The notes beneath the pieces are model-generated. The model saw only the letters and a program-made list of their open reading frames with translations, had not been told where the DNA came from and made no database searches. From Erythrobacter sp. 34-65-8 (GTDB lineage Bacteria; Pseudomonadota; Alphaproteobacteria; Sphingomonadales; Sphingomonadaceae), in NCBI GenBank assembly GCA_002278985.1, contig NCJP01000180.1, positions 1 to 6,155 of the forward strand: 6,155 nt of DNA, read 5' to 3'. Shown here piece by piece: positions 1 to 5,293 of the stretch. Positions within the stretch are counted from its first letter, which is position 1, and the number at the start of each line of letters is the position of its first letter. A program made the translations under genes and the position numbers.

Positions 1-372
1 CAGCCCGAGCGAGGTTCCCCGGAGCGCGGCCAGGTTCTGGCGCATGCGGTCCCGCACGGCGGGCGCAGTGATCGGCGTGCCGTCGGGCCAGTCGGAATTG
101 CGGATGCGGAAGATATAGCTCAGGCCGTCGTCGGTCACGATCCAGCGCTCGGCAATGGCGGGAACGACTTCGCCCGAGGCATCGAGCGTGACCAGTCCTT
201 CGCGGGTGGCCGAGCGGACCAGCTGGCCCGCCACTGACAGGCGCAGCCCCTCGCCGGTGAGCGGGTCTTCCTCACCGATTACGGCCACCGAAACTGTCGC
301 ATCGTCCGCGCTTCCGCAGCTGACCAGTGTGAGCGCCAGGAGGGGAAGAATGCAGGCAAGAACGCGGCTCAT
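1..372 (-). CDS. ABC transporter substrate-binding lipoprotein (SBP_bac_5 type), N-terminal part only
   Basis: Only the first 124 codons are present; the frame stays open to the left edge. The start is the ATG at 372-370, preceded on the minus strand by AGGTGGGGG about 2 nt away. The N-terminus is a lipoprotein signal: Arg3, a hydrophobic stretch (residues 4-18) and the lipobox L16-V-S-C19, so the mature protein should be lipid-anchored through Cys19. After a short linker come segments typical of family 5 extracellular solute-binding proteins (oligopeptide/dipeptide/nickel type): 'EGLVTLDASGEVVPAIAERW' at about 58-77, then 'YIFRIRNSDWPDGTPITA'. Such proteins bind peptides or similar small solutes and deliver them to an ABC permease. 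The substrate cannot be inferred from this fragment, and no permease or ATPase gene is in view. Full family members run to roughly 500 residues, so most of the gene lies outside the window. Confidence 0.82.
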   Translation of the reverse strand, partial: MSRVLACILPLLALTLVSCGSADDATVSVAVIGEEDPLTGEGLRLSVAGQLVRSATREGLVTLDASGEVVPAIAERWIVTDDGLSYIFRIRNSDWPDGTPITAPAVRDRMRQNLAALRGTSLGL

Positions 373-426
373 CGCCCCCACCTAGCAGGTGCGGCGGGCC
401 GCGTCAGCGGCGCAATTGGCAGCAGC

Positions 427-804
427 TCAGATCTTGCGCAACCGGGCCAGGTCGGCGGCAGTCGTGGGATGGATCGAGGCCGGACGCACAAACCGGGGAG
501 ATGACAGGTCGCCCGAGGTGTTCACACTCGCCCGGGCAAGCTTGGGTTCGATTTCCTCGTCGAAGGCGATTCCGCACCGGCTGTCCTGAACCCAGGCAAC
601 GGCCCCGGAAACCCAGCCGATGTTGCGCAGTTCGATGCTTACCCGCGCACCGCGCGTCAGGCGCAGTTCGCTTTCGGCCATCATTCCGCCGGAAGAGAGA
701 TTGCGCACCTTCACCTTGTGATCCTGATCGCTGCCTTCCGCGCGCAGCGTTGCCATCAGGAAAAGGCTGTCGCGCGAAATATTGCGAGTGTCGACCGCAG
801 ACAT
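427..804 (-). CDS. Single-domain PilZ protein (probable c-di-GMP receptor)
   Basis: A 125-residue protein made almost entirely of one PilZ domain. Both c-di-GMP binding signatures are intact: RxxxR as R7-N-I-S-R11, and (D/N)xSxxG as N35-L-S37-S-G-G40. The following strands (VSIELRNIGWVSGAVAWVQDSRCGIAFDEEI) match the PilZ barrel, including the 'GxVxW...GIxF' pattern. The C-terminal 35 or so residues are polar and unassigned. There is no signal peptide or membrane segment, so it should be cytosolic. I chose the ATG at 804-802, which has AGGGGA about 12 nt upstream and starts just before RxxxR. The frame stays open to a GTG at 870, but that would add 22 residues with no family resemblance and place the start inside the presumed promoter. 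In this family c-di-GMP binding often feeds into motility, adhesion or polysaccharide control; the target here is unknown. A CtrA-like box lies 75-90 nt upstream. Confidence 0.87.
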   Translation of the reverse strand: MSAVDTRNISRDSLFLMATLRAEGSDQDHKVKVRNLSSGGMMAESELRLTRGARVSIELRNIGWVSGAVAWVQDSRCGIAFDEEIEPKLARASVNTSGDLSSPRFVRPASIHPTTAADLARLRKI

Positions 805-876
805 GAAAGCAAGGTTCCCCTGTTGCAACACTGGTCGCACCGGTTGGGGTGCGTGACAGCGGGCTATCACAACAAG

Positions 877-893
877 GGCTAACGAAGGTTTAA
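877..893 (-). promoter_or_regulatory. Candidate CtrA-type box upstream of the PilZ gene
   Basis: Read on the minus strand this is TTAA-ACCTTCG-TTAGCC, that is TTAA, exactly 7 nt, then TTAG where the alphaproteobacterial CtrA consensus has TTAA. One base differs from TTAA-N7-TTAA. TTAA is very rare in this GC-rich window, and I found it in only one other place, which has the same spacing. The box ends 72 nt before the chosen ATG at 804. If TTAGCC serves as the -35 region, as in many CtrA-activated promoters, the -10 position would be CTGTCA at 859-854. Binding is inferred from the motif only. Confidence 0.45.
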
Positions 894-935
894 GCCTGCC
901 TCTTGCGGGCGGGGTGACGGTGCCCCAATCGACCG

Positions 936-1394
936 TCAGTCGTCCCGCGAAATCTTCTCGCGCCGCTCGTGTGCTTCCTGCGCCTCGACCGTCATGGTTG
1001 CGACCGGGCGGGCAATCAGACGCCTGATTCCGATCGCCTCACCGGTGACCTCGCAGTAGCCGTATTCACCGGCGTCGATCCGGCGCAGGGCCGCGTCGAT
1101 CTTGGAGATCAGCTTGCGCTGCCGGTCACGGGTGCGCAGCTCGATTCCCCAGTCCGTCTCGCTCGAGGCCCGGTCGTTGAGGTCAGGTTCGCGGATCGGC
1201 CCGTCCTGCAACGACTGGAGAGTAATGTCCGCCGCCTCGCGAATGGATTTCTTCCATTCGAGCAGCAGAACCCTGAAATAGTCGAGCTGGCGGGAGTTCA
1301 TGTAGTCCTCGTCGTCCCCGGGAACATAGCCGGGTTCGAGGGCTTTCTTTGCTTTTTCAAGAACATCCAAGTCCCTGGGGGCGGCACTCGGCAT
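936..1394 (-). CDS. dksA: RNA polymerase-binding transcription factor DksA
   Basis: A 152-residue DksA that lines up without gaps with the E. coli protein in its key positions. DksA enters the RNA polymerase secondary channel and, with ppGpp, adjusts promoter activity in the stringent response. The coiled-coil tip DxxDxA is intact (D71, D74, A76), followed by 'ELRTRDRQRKLISKIDAALRRIDAGEYGYCEVTGEAIGIRRL' (the segment around residues 85-126) and 'ARPVATMTVEAQ'. Of the four zinc-binding cysteines only C114 remains; the positions of C117, C135 and C138 hold T117, T135 and A138, so classical zinc binding is unlikely. I recall one-cysteine DksA as a known alphaproteobacterial form. The start is the ATG at 1394-1392, with GAGAGG 6 nt upstream. 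An in-frame TTG 18 nt further upstream is rejected. The gene is divergent from the Sel1-like gene, with a 256-nt intergenic region between them. Confidence 0.93.
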   Translation of the reverse strand: MPSAAPRDLDVLEKAKKALEPGYVPGDDEDYMNSRQLDYFRVLLLEWKKSIREAADITLQSLQDGPIREPDLNDRASSETDWGIELRTRDRQRKLISKIDAALRRIDAGEYGYCEVTGEAIGIRRLIARPVATMTVEAQEAHERREKISRDD

Positions 1395-1485
1395 ATTGGT
1401 CCTCTCGGTCAAACATCAGTGCTCAGGCTCGCGAAGCCCTGCTACCCCGAATGTTTCCGGTGGCACCCGGTCGCCCGTTGGCGCG

Positions 1486-1514
1486 CCTATAGGGGGACAC
1501 CCGTACCGGCACAA
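1486..1514 (-). promoter_or_regulatory. Candidate sigma-70-type promoter of dksA
   Basis: On the minus strand TTGTGC (1514-1509) is followed after exactly 17 nt by TATAGG (1491-1486). The -35 keeps TTG and the -10 keeps TATA. Transcription would begin near 1479, giving a leader of about 85 nt before the dksA ATG. The bases after the -10 are CGCGCC, a GC-rich discriminator of the kind associated with ppGpp/DksA-repressed promoters, which would fit the autoregulation known for E. coli dksA. The match is partial and found by eye. Confidence 0.35.
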
Positions 1515-1568
1515 GGCGCTTTAGCCGGATGAGTATCGCCTCTTCGCTCAGACAATATGGCCACGGCG

Positions 1569-1585
1569 TTAACTGTTTGTTGACC
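1569..1585 (+). promoter_or_regulatory. Candidate CtrA-type box upstream of the Sel1-like gene
   Basis: The sequence is TTAA-CTGTTTG-TTGACC: TTAA, 7 nt, then TTGAC, one base away from the CtrA consensus TTAA-N7-TTAAC. The second half doubles as a good -35 (TTGACC), as at CtrA-activated promoters where the box overlaps -35. Seventeen nt further on is GTGTCA (1603-1608), the same TGTCA word found at the same distance behind the other box of this kind. The box ends 65 nt before the ATG at 1651. It could in principle also affect dksA, which diverges from the other side. Confidence 0.45.
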
Positions 1586-1650
1586 ATAAACGGGTGAACA
1601 CTGTGTCAGCGGCGGCAACAGGGCTGGCGCGATACAGGGGGGCCTGACAA

Positions 1651-1980
1651 ATGGACCTGACACCAATCACGGGCGGCGCCGCGCAGCCTGCCGATACCAC
1701 CGCCGCCGACATGCTGGTGGCCTCGTGCCTTGCCGCAGCGGCGCAGGGCGACGCTGCTGCCTATTTCGATCTCGGGGTCGCCTTCTCCACCGGCAGCCAC
1801 GGCGCGCCGTGCGATCTGGTCGAGGCGCACAAATGGTTCAACCTGGCAGCGCTCGGCGGCCACGAGGAAGCGCCCTGCTGCCGGGCCGAGGTATCTGACG
1901 AAATGACCGCCCGCGAAATTGCCGAGGCTCAGCGCCGGGCCCGCGAATGGCTGTCCCGGGGCAACCGCCGCGCCGCCTGA
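1651..1980 (+). CDS. Small Sel1-like repeat protein
   Basis: A 109-residue protein with one recognisable Sel1-like (SLR/TPR-type) helical repeat at about residues 35-72: 'AAYFDLGVAFSTG...VEAHKWFNLAALGGHEEA', showing the typical LG...Y/F..G and AxKWFxxAAxxG pattern. A second helical stretch follows (residues 82-102, 'SDEMTAREIAEAQRRAREWL'). Sel1-like repeats are protein-protein interaction scaffolds; nothing shows the partner here. There is no signal peptide, so it is probably cytosolic. The ATG at 1651 is supported by AGGGGGG 8 nt upstream. The first 30 residues are Ala/Thr-rich and look disordered. 'APCC' at residues 74-77 is unusual for the repeat but does not break it. The stop TGA abuts the stop of the converging acyltransferase gene with no spacer. 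Confidence 0.78.
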   Translation: MDLTPITGGAAQPADTTAADMLVASCLAAAAQGDAAAYFDLGVAFSTGSHGAPCDLVEAHKWFNLAALGGHEEAPCCRAEVSDEMTAREIAEAQRRAREWLSRGNRRAA

Positions 1981-1986
1981 TCAGGC
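1975..1986. other. Palindrome at abutting convergent stop codons
   Basis: GCCTGATCAGGC is a perfect 12-nt palindrome in which the plus-strand TGA (1978-1980) and the minus-strand TGA (1983-1981) sit back to back. It could form only a 4-bp stem with a GATC loop, and no long T run follows on either strand. It may help transcription end from both sides, but I would not call it a terminator. Confidence 0.5.
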
Positions 1987-3078
1987 TTTGCGAAAGGGCG
2001 TCCGCTCACCGAGCCGAAACTCCGCCACTGCCGCGCGAAAGCCGGGATCGGCGATCCAGTGGGCTGACCAGGTGGTAACCGGTTCGTAGCCGCGCGCCAG
2101 CTTGTGTCCGCCCTGTGCGCCCGCCTCGACCCGATCGAGCCCCAGCCCGATCGCTGCCTCGATCGCCTGATAATAGCACAGTTCGAAATGAAGGAAGCGC
2201 ACCTCGCGGGTCGCGCCCCAGTAGCGCCCGTAGAGGGCATCAGCGCCAATGAAGTTGAGCGCGCCGGCAATCGGCTCCGCCCCGTCGAACGCCAGGACCA
2301 GGATGATCCGGTCCGCCAGCCTTTCACCGATCAGGTCGAACGCGGCCCGGGTCAGATAAGGCGTGCCCCATTTGCGCGCGCCGGTATCCTGGTAGAAAAT
2401 CCAGAAGGCATCCCAGTGTTCGGGCCGGATATCGGCCCCGGTCAACCGGCGAATCTCCAGACCTTGCACTGCCCCTTCGCGTTCCTTGCGGATCGCCTTG
2501 CGCTTGCGGGCGGACAGCGAAGCAAGGAAATCGTCGAACGAACCGTAGCCGCGGTTGGCCCAGTGAAACTGGATGTCGCTCCGGGGCAGCCAGCCCGCCT
2601 GCTCGAACAGGGCAAGCTGCGCCGGATCGACGAAGGTGGCATGGGCCGAGGAAAACCCGTTGCCCGCGCAGACCCGCTCTGCCGCCGCCAGCAGTGGCGC
2701 GGCGAACCGCTCGTCCGACAGCAGCAGGCGCGGGCCGGTGGCGGGGGTGAAGGGAACCGCAATCTGCAGCTTGGGGTAGTAGTGACCGCCGGCCCGGTGC
2801 CAGGCATCAGCCCAGCTGTGGTCGAACACATATTCGCCCTGACTGTGCCCCTTGGCGTAGCTGGGCAGAGCACCGACCAGCCGCCCGGTGTCATCCTCCA
2901 GCACGATCGGGGCCGGTTGCCAGCCGGTGCCGGGGCCGACACTGCCCGAATCTTCCAGCGCGCTCAGGAAAGCGTGGCTCAGGAAGGGGTTTTCCTGGCC
3001 GCCCAGCGCGTCCCATTCCCCGGCAGGCAATTCGCCGACCGAGCCAGCCACCCGCACGGTCAGTTCGCCAGCCGTCAT
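1981..3078 (-). CDS. DUF482 / FemAB-like GNAT-fold acyltransferase family protein
   Basis: A 365-residue protein of the family annotated as 'peptidogalycan biosynthesis/recognition' or GNAT family N-acetyltransferase (PF04339, DUF482), related in fold to FemAB aminoacyltransferases. Recognisable stretches: 'NPFLSHAFLSALEDSGSV' (30-47), 'GEYVFDHSWADAW' (81-93), 'YYPKLQIAVPFTPATG' (100-115), the basic 'FLASLSARKRKAIRKERE' (184-201), then the C-terminal GNAT-like half with 'GRYWGA' and 'HFELCYYQAIEAAI' (297-310) and 'GAQGGHKLARGYEP' (320-333). No signal peptide or membrane segment is seen. The true substrate of the family is unknown to me. The start ATG at 3078 overlaps the stop of the upstream phosphodiesterase gene as ATGA and has a strong GAAGGA 5 nt upstream, so translation is probably coupled. 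It is the last gene of the five-gene operon. The longest open frame on the opposite strand (2104-3228) has no family resemblance. Confidence 0.85.
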   Translation of the reverse strand: MTAGELTVRVAGSVGELPAGEWDALGGQENPFLSHAFLSALEDSGSVGPGTGWQPAPIVLEDDTGRLVGALPSYAKGHSQGEYVFDHSWADAWHRAGGHYYPKLQIAVPFTPATGPRLLLSDERFAAPLLAAAERVCAGNGFSSAHATFVDPAQLALFEQAGWLPRSDIQFHWANRGYGSFDDFLASLSARKRKAIRKEREGAVQGLEIRRLTGADIRPEHWDAFWIFYQDTGARKWGTPYLTRAAFDLIGERLADRIILVLAFDGAEPIAGALNFIGADALYGRYWGATREVRFLHFELCYYQAIEAAIGLGLDRVEAGAQGGHKLARGYEPVTTWSAHWIADPGFRAAVAEFRLGERTPFRKA

Positions 3079-3848
3079 GCGAATCCTTCGTTCTCGGCAA
3101 TCGGAGCATCGGCATGGAGCGCGGCCACCTTGCGCTGCTCGGGCGAGCGGACGGTCCAGGTCAGTACCGGCAGGCCGCGGGCACGCTGGCTGGCGGCAAA
3201 CCGGCTTGGCAGGTCGCGCACGTCATAGGCCAGGAACTGCGGCCGGGCGTGCCATAGCGCAGAGTGGCGCTCCCACACCCCGCGCCAGTGCTTCTTGCTC
3301 TCCTCGCTCACCACCAGACCCCGCAGGGTGCACGGCGAATGACTGGCAAACCAGCGGGCAACCCGCGGGTCGAAACTCATGACAGCATGCGGGCCGGTAT
3401 ACCCGTCCAGTTCCCGGCGTACGGCGATGCAGACAGGGCCGACCCGGCGATCACGCTTCGACTTGATCTCGATCAGGATCGGCACCGACCCGCCGACTTG
3501 CTCCAGCACCTGCGCCAGCGTCGGCATCCGGTCGTTCGTGCCGGTCAGGGCCAGGCGGGCGAGGTCCGCCGCCTTGCGCCCGTCAACCGGGCCCGTCTCG
3601 CCAGTGAGGCGATCGAGCTCCCAGTCATGGAACACGATTGCGCGGTTGTCAGCGCTGCGCTGGATGTCGCACTCGATGCCCACGCCCGCCTGCAACGCCA
3701 GCGCAAAGGCGGTCGGCGAGTTTTCGGGCACACCCGGGCCGTGGAGCCCGCGATGGGCATAATCCCATTCCCCCAGCCAGGCGACCTTGCCCGGCACCGG
3801 CGCCGGCGCCCGCCAGCGGTCAATCAGCCCGAATGGCAACAACTGCAT
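3075..3848 (-). CDS. Glycerophosphodiester phosphodiesterase family protein
   Basis: A 257-residue GDPD-fold enzyme (TIM barrel), expected to hydrolyse glycerophosphodiesters to glycerol 3-phosphate and an alcohol in phospholipid turnover. The catalytic set is complete: H32-R33 in 'AHRGLHG', 'PENSPTAF' (41-48), E59 and D61 in 'GIECDIQRS', H74-D75 in 'IVFHDWELDRLTG', E127 and K129 in 'LIEIKSK', and W231 in 'LTWTV' near the C-terminus. There is no signal peptide, so it should act in the cytosol, as UgpQ does. I chose the ATG at 3848, with GGAAG 3 nt upstream; a GTG at 3866 in the same frame is possible but has no clear binding site. From the ATG the gene overlaps the end of the upstream RidA-family gene by 29 nt in a different frame. 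Its own stop overlaps the next start as ATGA. Confidence 0.88.
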   Translation of the reverse strand: MQLLPFGLIDRWRAPAPVPGKVAWLGEWDYAHRGLHGPGVPENSPTAFALALQAGVGIECDIQRSADNRAIVFHDWELDRLTGETGPVDGRKAADLARLALTGTNDRMPTLAQVLEQVGGSVPILIEIKSKRDRRVGPVCIAVRRELDGYTGPHAVMSFDPRVARWFASHSPCTLRGLVVSEESKKHWRGVWERHSALWHARPQFLAYDVRDLPSRFAASQRARGLPVLTWTVRSPEQRKVAALHADAPIAENEGFA

Positions 3849-4290
3849 CCACTTCCACCGCCGCACCCCGGGGAAGAACCGGCACCCCGACCGCGCTGCG
3901 GGCGTGCTTGCCCGCCTCGCCGAACACCTCCGACATCAGATCGGATGCGCCGTTGGCGACTACCGGCTGATCGGTAAAATCGGCGGTCGAGCTGATGAAT
4001 GCGCCGAGCTTGACGACCCGCTCGACCCGCTCGAGCAGGCCTGCCGCTTCCAGCTGCGCCAGGATCATCAGCCCGCAGGCCCGCGCTGCCGCCGTGCCCT
4101 GCTCCAGCGAAACGTCCTCGCCCAGCCTGCCCGTCATCAGCTGCCCGTCGACAAAGGGGAGCTGGCCGGAAATCGTCGCAATCCCGCCATGCACCACGAC
4201 CGGCACATAGCTGGCGATCGGGGCGGCGGCGGCAGGCAAGGTAATGCCGAGTTCGGCGAGACGGCCGGCGACAGAGGTGGAGGCGGTCAT
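3820..4290 (-). CDS. RidA family protein (YjgF/YER057c/UK114), long form
   Basis: A 156-residue member of the Rid superfamily. RidA itself deaminates reactive enamine/imine intermediates made by PLP enzymes. The domain spans nearly the whole chain: 'VVVHGGIATISGQLPFVDGQ' (31-50), the helix 'EQGTAAARACGLMILAQLEAAG' (63-84), 'VVKLGAFISST' (92-102) and the C-terminal 'HARSAVGVPVLPRGAAVEVDAVVA'. The conserved catalytic-site arginine corresponds to R131 and the acidic residue to E146 in 'VEVDAVV'. Canonical RidA is about 128 residues; this protein belongs to the longer subgroup with an extra N-terminal helix ('RLAELGITLP') that some databases list as YjgF-like group 1, so its substrate may differ. 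ATG 4290 overlaps the upstream stop as ATGA. The Shine-Dalgarno AAGGA, 6 nt before it, is part of a doubled AAGGAAAAGGA that also encodes Lys-Glu-Lys-Glu at the end of the HAD protein. Confidence 0.88.
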   Translation of the reverse strand: MTASTSVAGRLAELGITLPAAAAPIASYVPVVVHGGIATISGQLPFVDGQLMTGRLGEDVSLEQGTAAARACGLMILAQLEAAGLLERVERVVKLGAFISSTADFTDQPVVANGASDLMSEVFGEAGKHARSAVGVPVLPRGAAVEVDAVVAIRAD

Positions 4291-4940
4291 GCGGGTTCCT
4301 TTTCCTTTTCGTCATGAAGCTGGCCCAGTGCCCAGGGCAGCGCCGTGTGCCAGCAGTCGATCCGTGCATGGGCATGGCCTTGCGTGTGGGCGCAATCAAT
4401 CAGCGGCGCGAGCATCGGCTCCCCGCACAGGTGCAGGCGGCGCACGTGCGGCACGATCTCGGCCACAGAATGATGGTGCTGCGGCAGGTCGTCGATGAAC
4501 AGCGCGCGTGAGGGCGCGTATTCCTCCACAATTGCCTTGAGCGCGGGGCCCTTGGGCCCCTGGTTGGTGAAGACCCGCGCATGGATGCCATGTTCGGCCA
4601 GCTGCGCCGTGCGATGCTGCTGGCGTTCGTCGGTCAGGTTGGTCAGGATCACCACATCGGCGTGTTCGGCCAGTGCATTGATCCCGGCCACGGCCCCGTC
4701 GATCGGCGTCTGGCGGTGCATCTGGGTATCGAAGAACCCGCCCAGCAGGCGCCAGATATCGCGCTCTCCCACCGGTTCCCCGCTCTCGCTCCAGCGCATG
4801 GCGTTGGCGAAGTTGTTGCCTTCCATGCGGAAGGTCACCCCTTCGCTTTCGGCCAGCCAGTCACGGAAAGGGGAGACCATGTAGAGCAGCACCTCATCGC
4901 AATCGGAGATCACGAGCGGGCGGCCTGAGGGGCGGATCAT
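4287..4940 (-). CDS. HAD family hydrolase
   Basis: A 217-residue haloacid dehalogenase-type hydrolase, probably a small-molecule phosphatase. All four HAD motifs can be found: motif I D13-C-D15 in 'ISDCDEVLLYM' (nucleophile D13, acid/base D15), motif II T100-N101 in 'VILTNLTD', motif III K130 in 'QGPKGPAL', and motif IV D150-D151 in 'ALFIDDLPQHH'. Residues 20-80 form the cap region. The C-terminus beyond 165 is rich in His and Cys ('LHLCGEP', 'DCAHTQGHAHARIDCWH'), which might bind metal; that is only a guess. The substrate is unknown, and neighbours such as the phosphodiesterase do not decide it. The start ATG at 4940 overlaps the upstream DUF3572 stop as ATGA, with GGAG 9 nt upstream, which suggests coupled translation. 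The protein is soluble, with no signal peptide. Confidence 0.87.
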   Translation of the reverse strand: MIRPSGRPLVISDCDEVLLYMVSPFRDWLAESEGVTFRMEGNNFANAMRWSESGEPVGERDIWRLLGGFFDTQMHRQTPIDGAVAGINALAEHADVVILTNLTDERQQHRTAQLAEHGIHARVFTNQGPKGPALKAIVEEYAPSRALFIDDLPQHHHSVAEIVPHVRRLHLCGEPMLAPLIDCAHTQGHAHARIDCWHTALPWALGQLHDEKEKEPA

Positions 4941-5230
4941 GCGGCAAGTCTCCGGTGGGCTTCGACGAGTTCCTGCGGGGTGCGACCGAGGGCATCGGCG
5001 GCGAGCAGCAGGTCAGGTTCGTGGTTGATAAGGAATTCGAGCACCGCCGCGAGAGTAGTCTGCTCGGTCAGGTGGTCACGCAAGGTCTCCGAATCGAGCC
5101 CGGTCAGCGCAAGCAGGCGGGCCGAGCGATCCTCGTCGGTCAGCACCCAGCCAAGCGCGCTGAGGGCCAGCGTTTCCGGGTCGCCTGAGTGGTGCCCGGG
5201 GGATTGGCCGGAATCGGGAATTGTTTTCAT
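4937..5230 (-). CDS. DUF3572 family protein
   Basis: A 97-residue all-helical protein that I recognise as DUF3572 (PF12096), a family of small alphaproteobacterial proteins of unknown function. The family core runs from about residue 19 to 94: 'ETLALSALGWVLTDEDRSAR', 'LLALTGLDSETLRDHL', 'LAAVLEFLINHEPDLLLAADA' and 'LGRTPQELVEAHRRL'. It is acidic and soluble, without a signal peptide. I chose the ATG at 5230; an in-frame TTG at 5278 would add 16 unrelated residues and run across the promoter region. No good Shine-Dalgarno precedes the ATG (only GTGGA, very close), which fits the near-leaderless start predicted from the candidate promoter. It is the first gene of the five-gene operon and is divergent from the divK-like gene. 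Confidence 0.85.
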   Translation of the reverse strand: MKTIPDSGQSPGHHSGDPETLALSALGWVLTDEDRSARLLALTGLDSETLRDHLTEQTTLAAVLEFLINHEPDLLLAADALGRTPQELVEAHRRLAA

Positions 5231-5239
5231 GGTCCACGC

Positions 5240-5267
5240 TACATAGAGCGGACCGCGCAATTGTGAA
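5240..5267 (-). promoter_or_regulatory. Candidate promoter of the five-gene operon
   Basis: On the minus strand TTCACA (5267-5262; one base from TTGACA) is followed after 16 nt by TATGTA (5245-5240; TAT kept). Initiation about 12 nt after the start of the -10 would fall near 5233, only 2-4 nt before the DUF3572 ATG at 5230. The transcript would then be leaderless or nearly so, which agrees with the missing Shine-Dalgarno. It lies in the 63-nt gap shared with the divergent divK-like gene. I could not find a convincing promoter for the divK-like gene in this gap. Confidence 0.35.
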
Positions 5268-5293
5268 CCTTCGAGCAATGGGGAAATGGCAGA

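Larger units (their letters stand above)
1395..1650. other. Divergent intergenic region between dksA and the Sel1-like gene
   Basis: I see no credible gene in these 256 bases. The right half holds the CtrA-like box and the ribosome binding site of the Sel1-like gene (AGGGGGG, 8 nt before the ATG at 1651). The left half holds a candidate dksA promoter and what would be an 85-nt dksA leader. That leader contains a small inverted repeat at about 1426-1439 (minus strand GGCT-TCGCG-AGCC), a 4-bp stem about 30 nt before the dksA start. The stem is too short to claim a regulatory RNA structure. Confidence 0.6.

Noticed and set aside
805..870. GTG start adding 22 residues to the PilZ protein
   Set aside because: The extension shows no PilZ similarity, lacks a better ribosome binding site and would overlap the presumed promoter; the ATG at 804 fits the family N-terminus.
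909..926. Possible dksA terminator (GGGG...CCCC inverted repeat just after the dksA stop)
   Set aside because: Only a 4-5 bp stem and no T run on the minus strand, so it does not meet the usual form of an intrinsic terminator.
1395..1412. TTG start adding six residues to DksA
   Set aside because: The ATG at 1394 has GAGAGG 6 nt upstream and gives residue numbers identical to E. coli DksA.
969..1532. Plus-strand open frame of 187 codons opposite dksA
   Set aside because: dksA on the other strand is unmistakable, and this frame has no family resemblance.
2104..3228. Long plus-strand open frame (374 codons) opposite the acyltransferase and the end of the phosphodiesterase gene
   Set aside because: It spans two clear minus-strand genes, its translation is Arg/Pro/Gly/Gln-rich with no recognisable family, and long antisense frames are common in GC-rich DNA.
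3264..3977. Plus-strand open frame of 237 codons opposite the GDPD and RidA-family genes
   Set aside because: Low-complexity Arg/Pro-rich translation, opposite a complete catalytic GDPD motif set; an antisense shadow.
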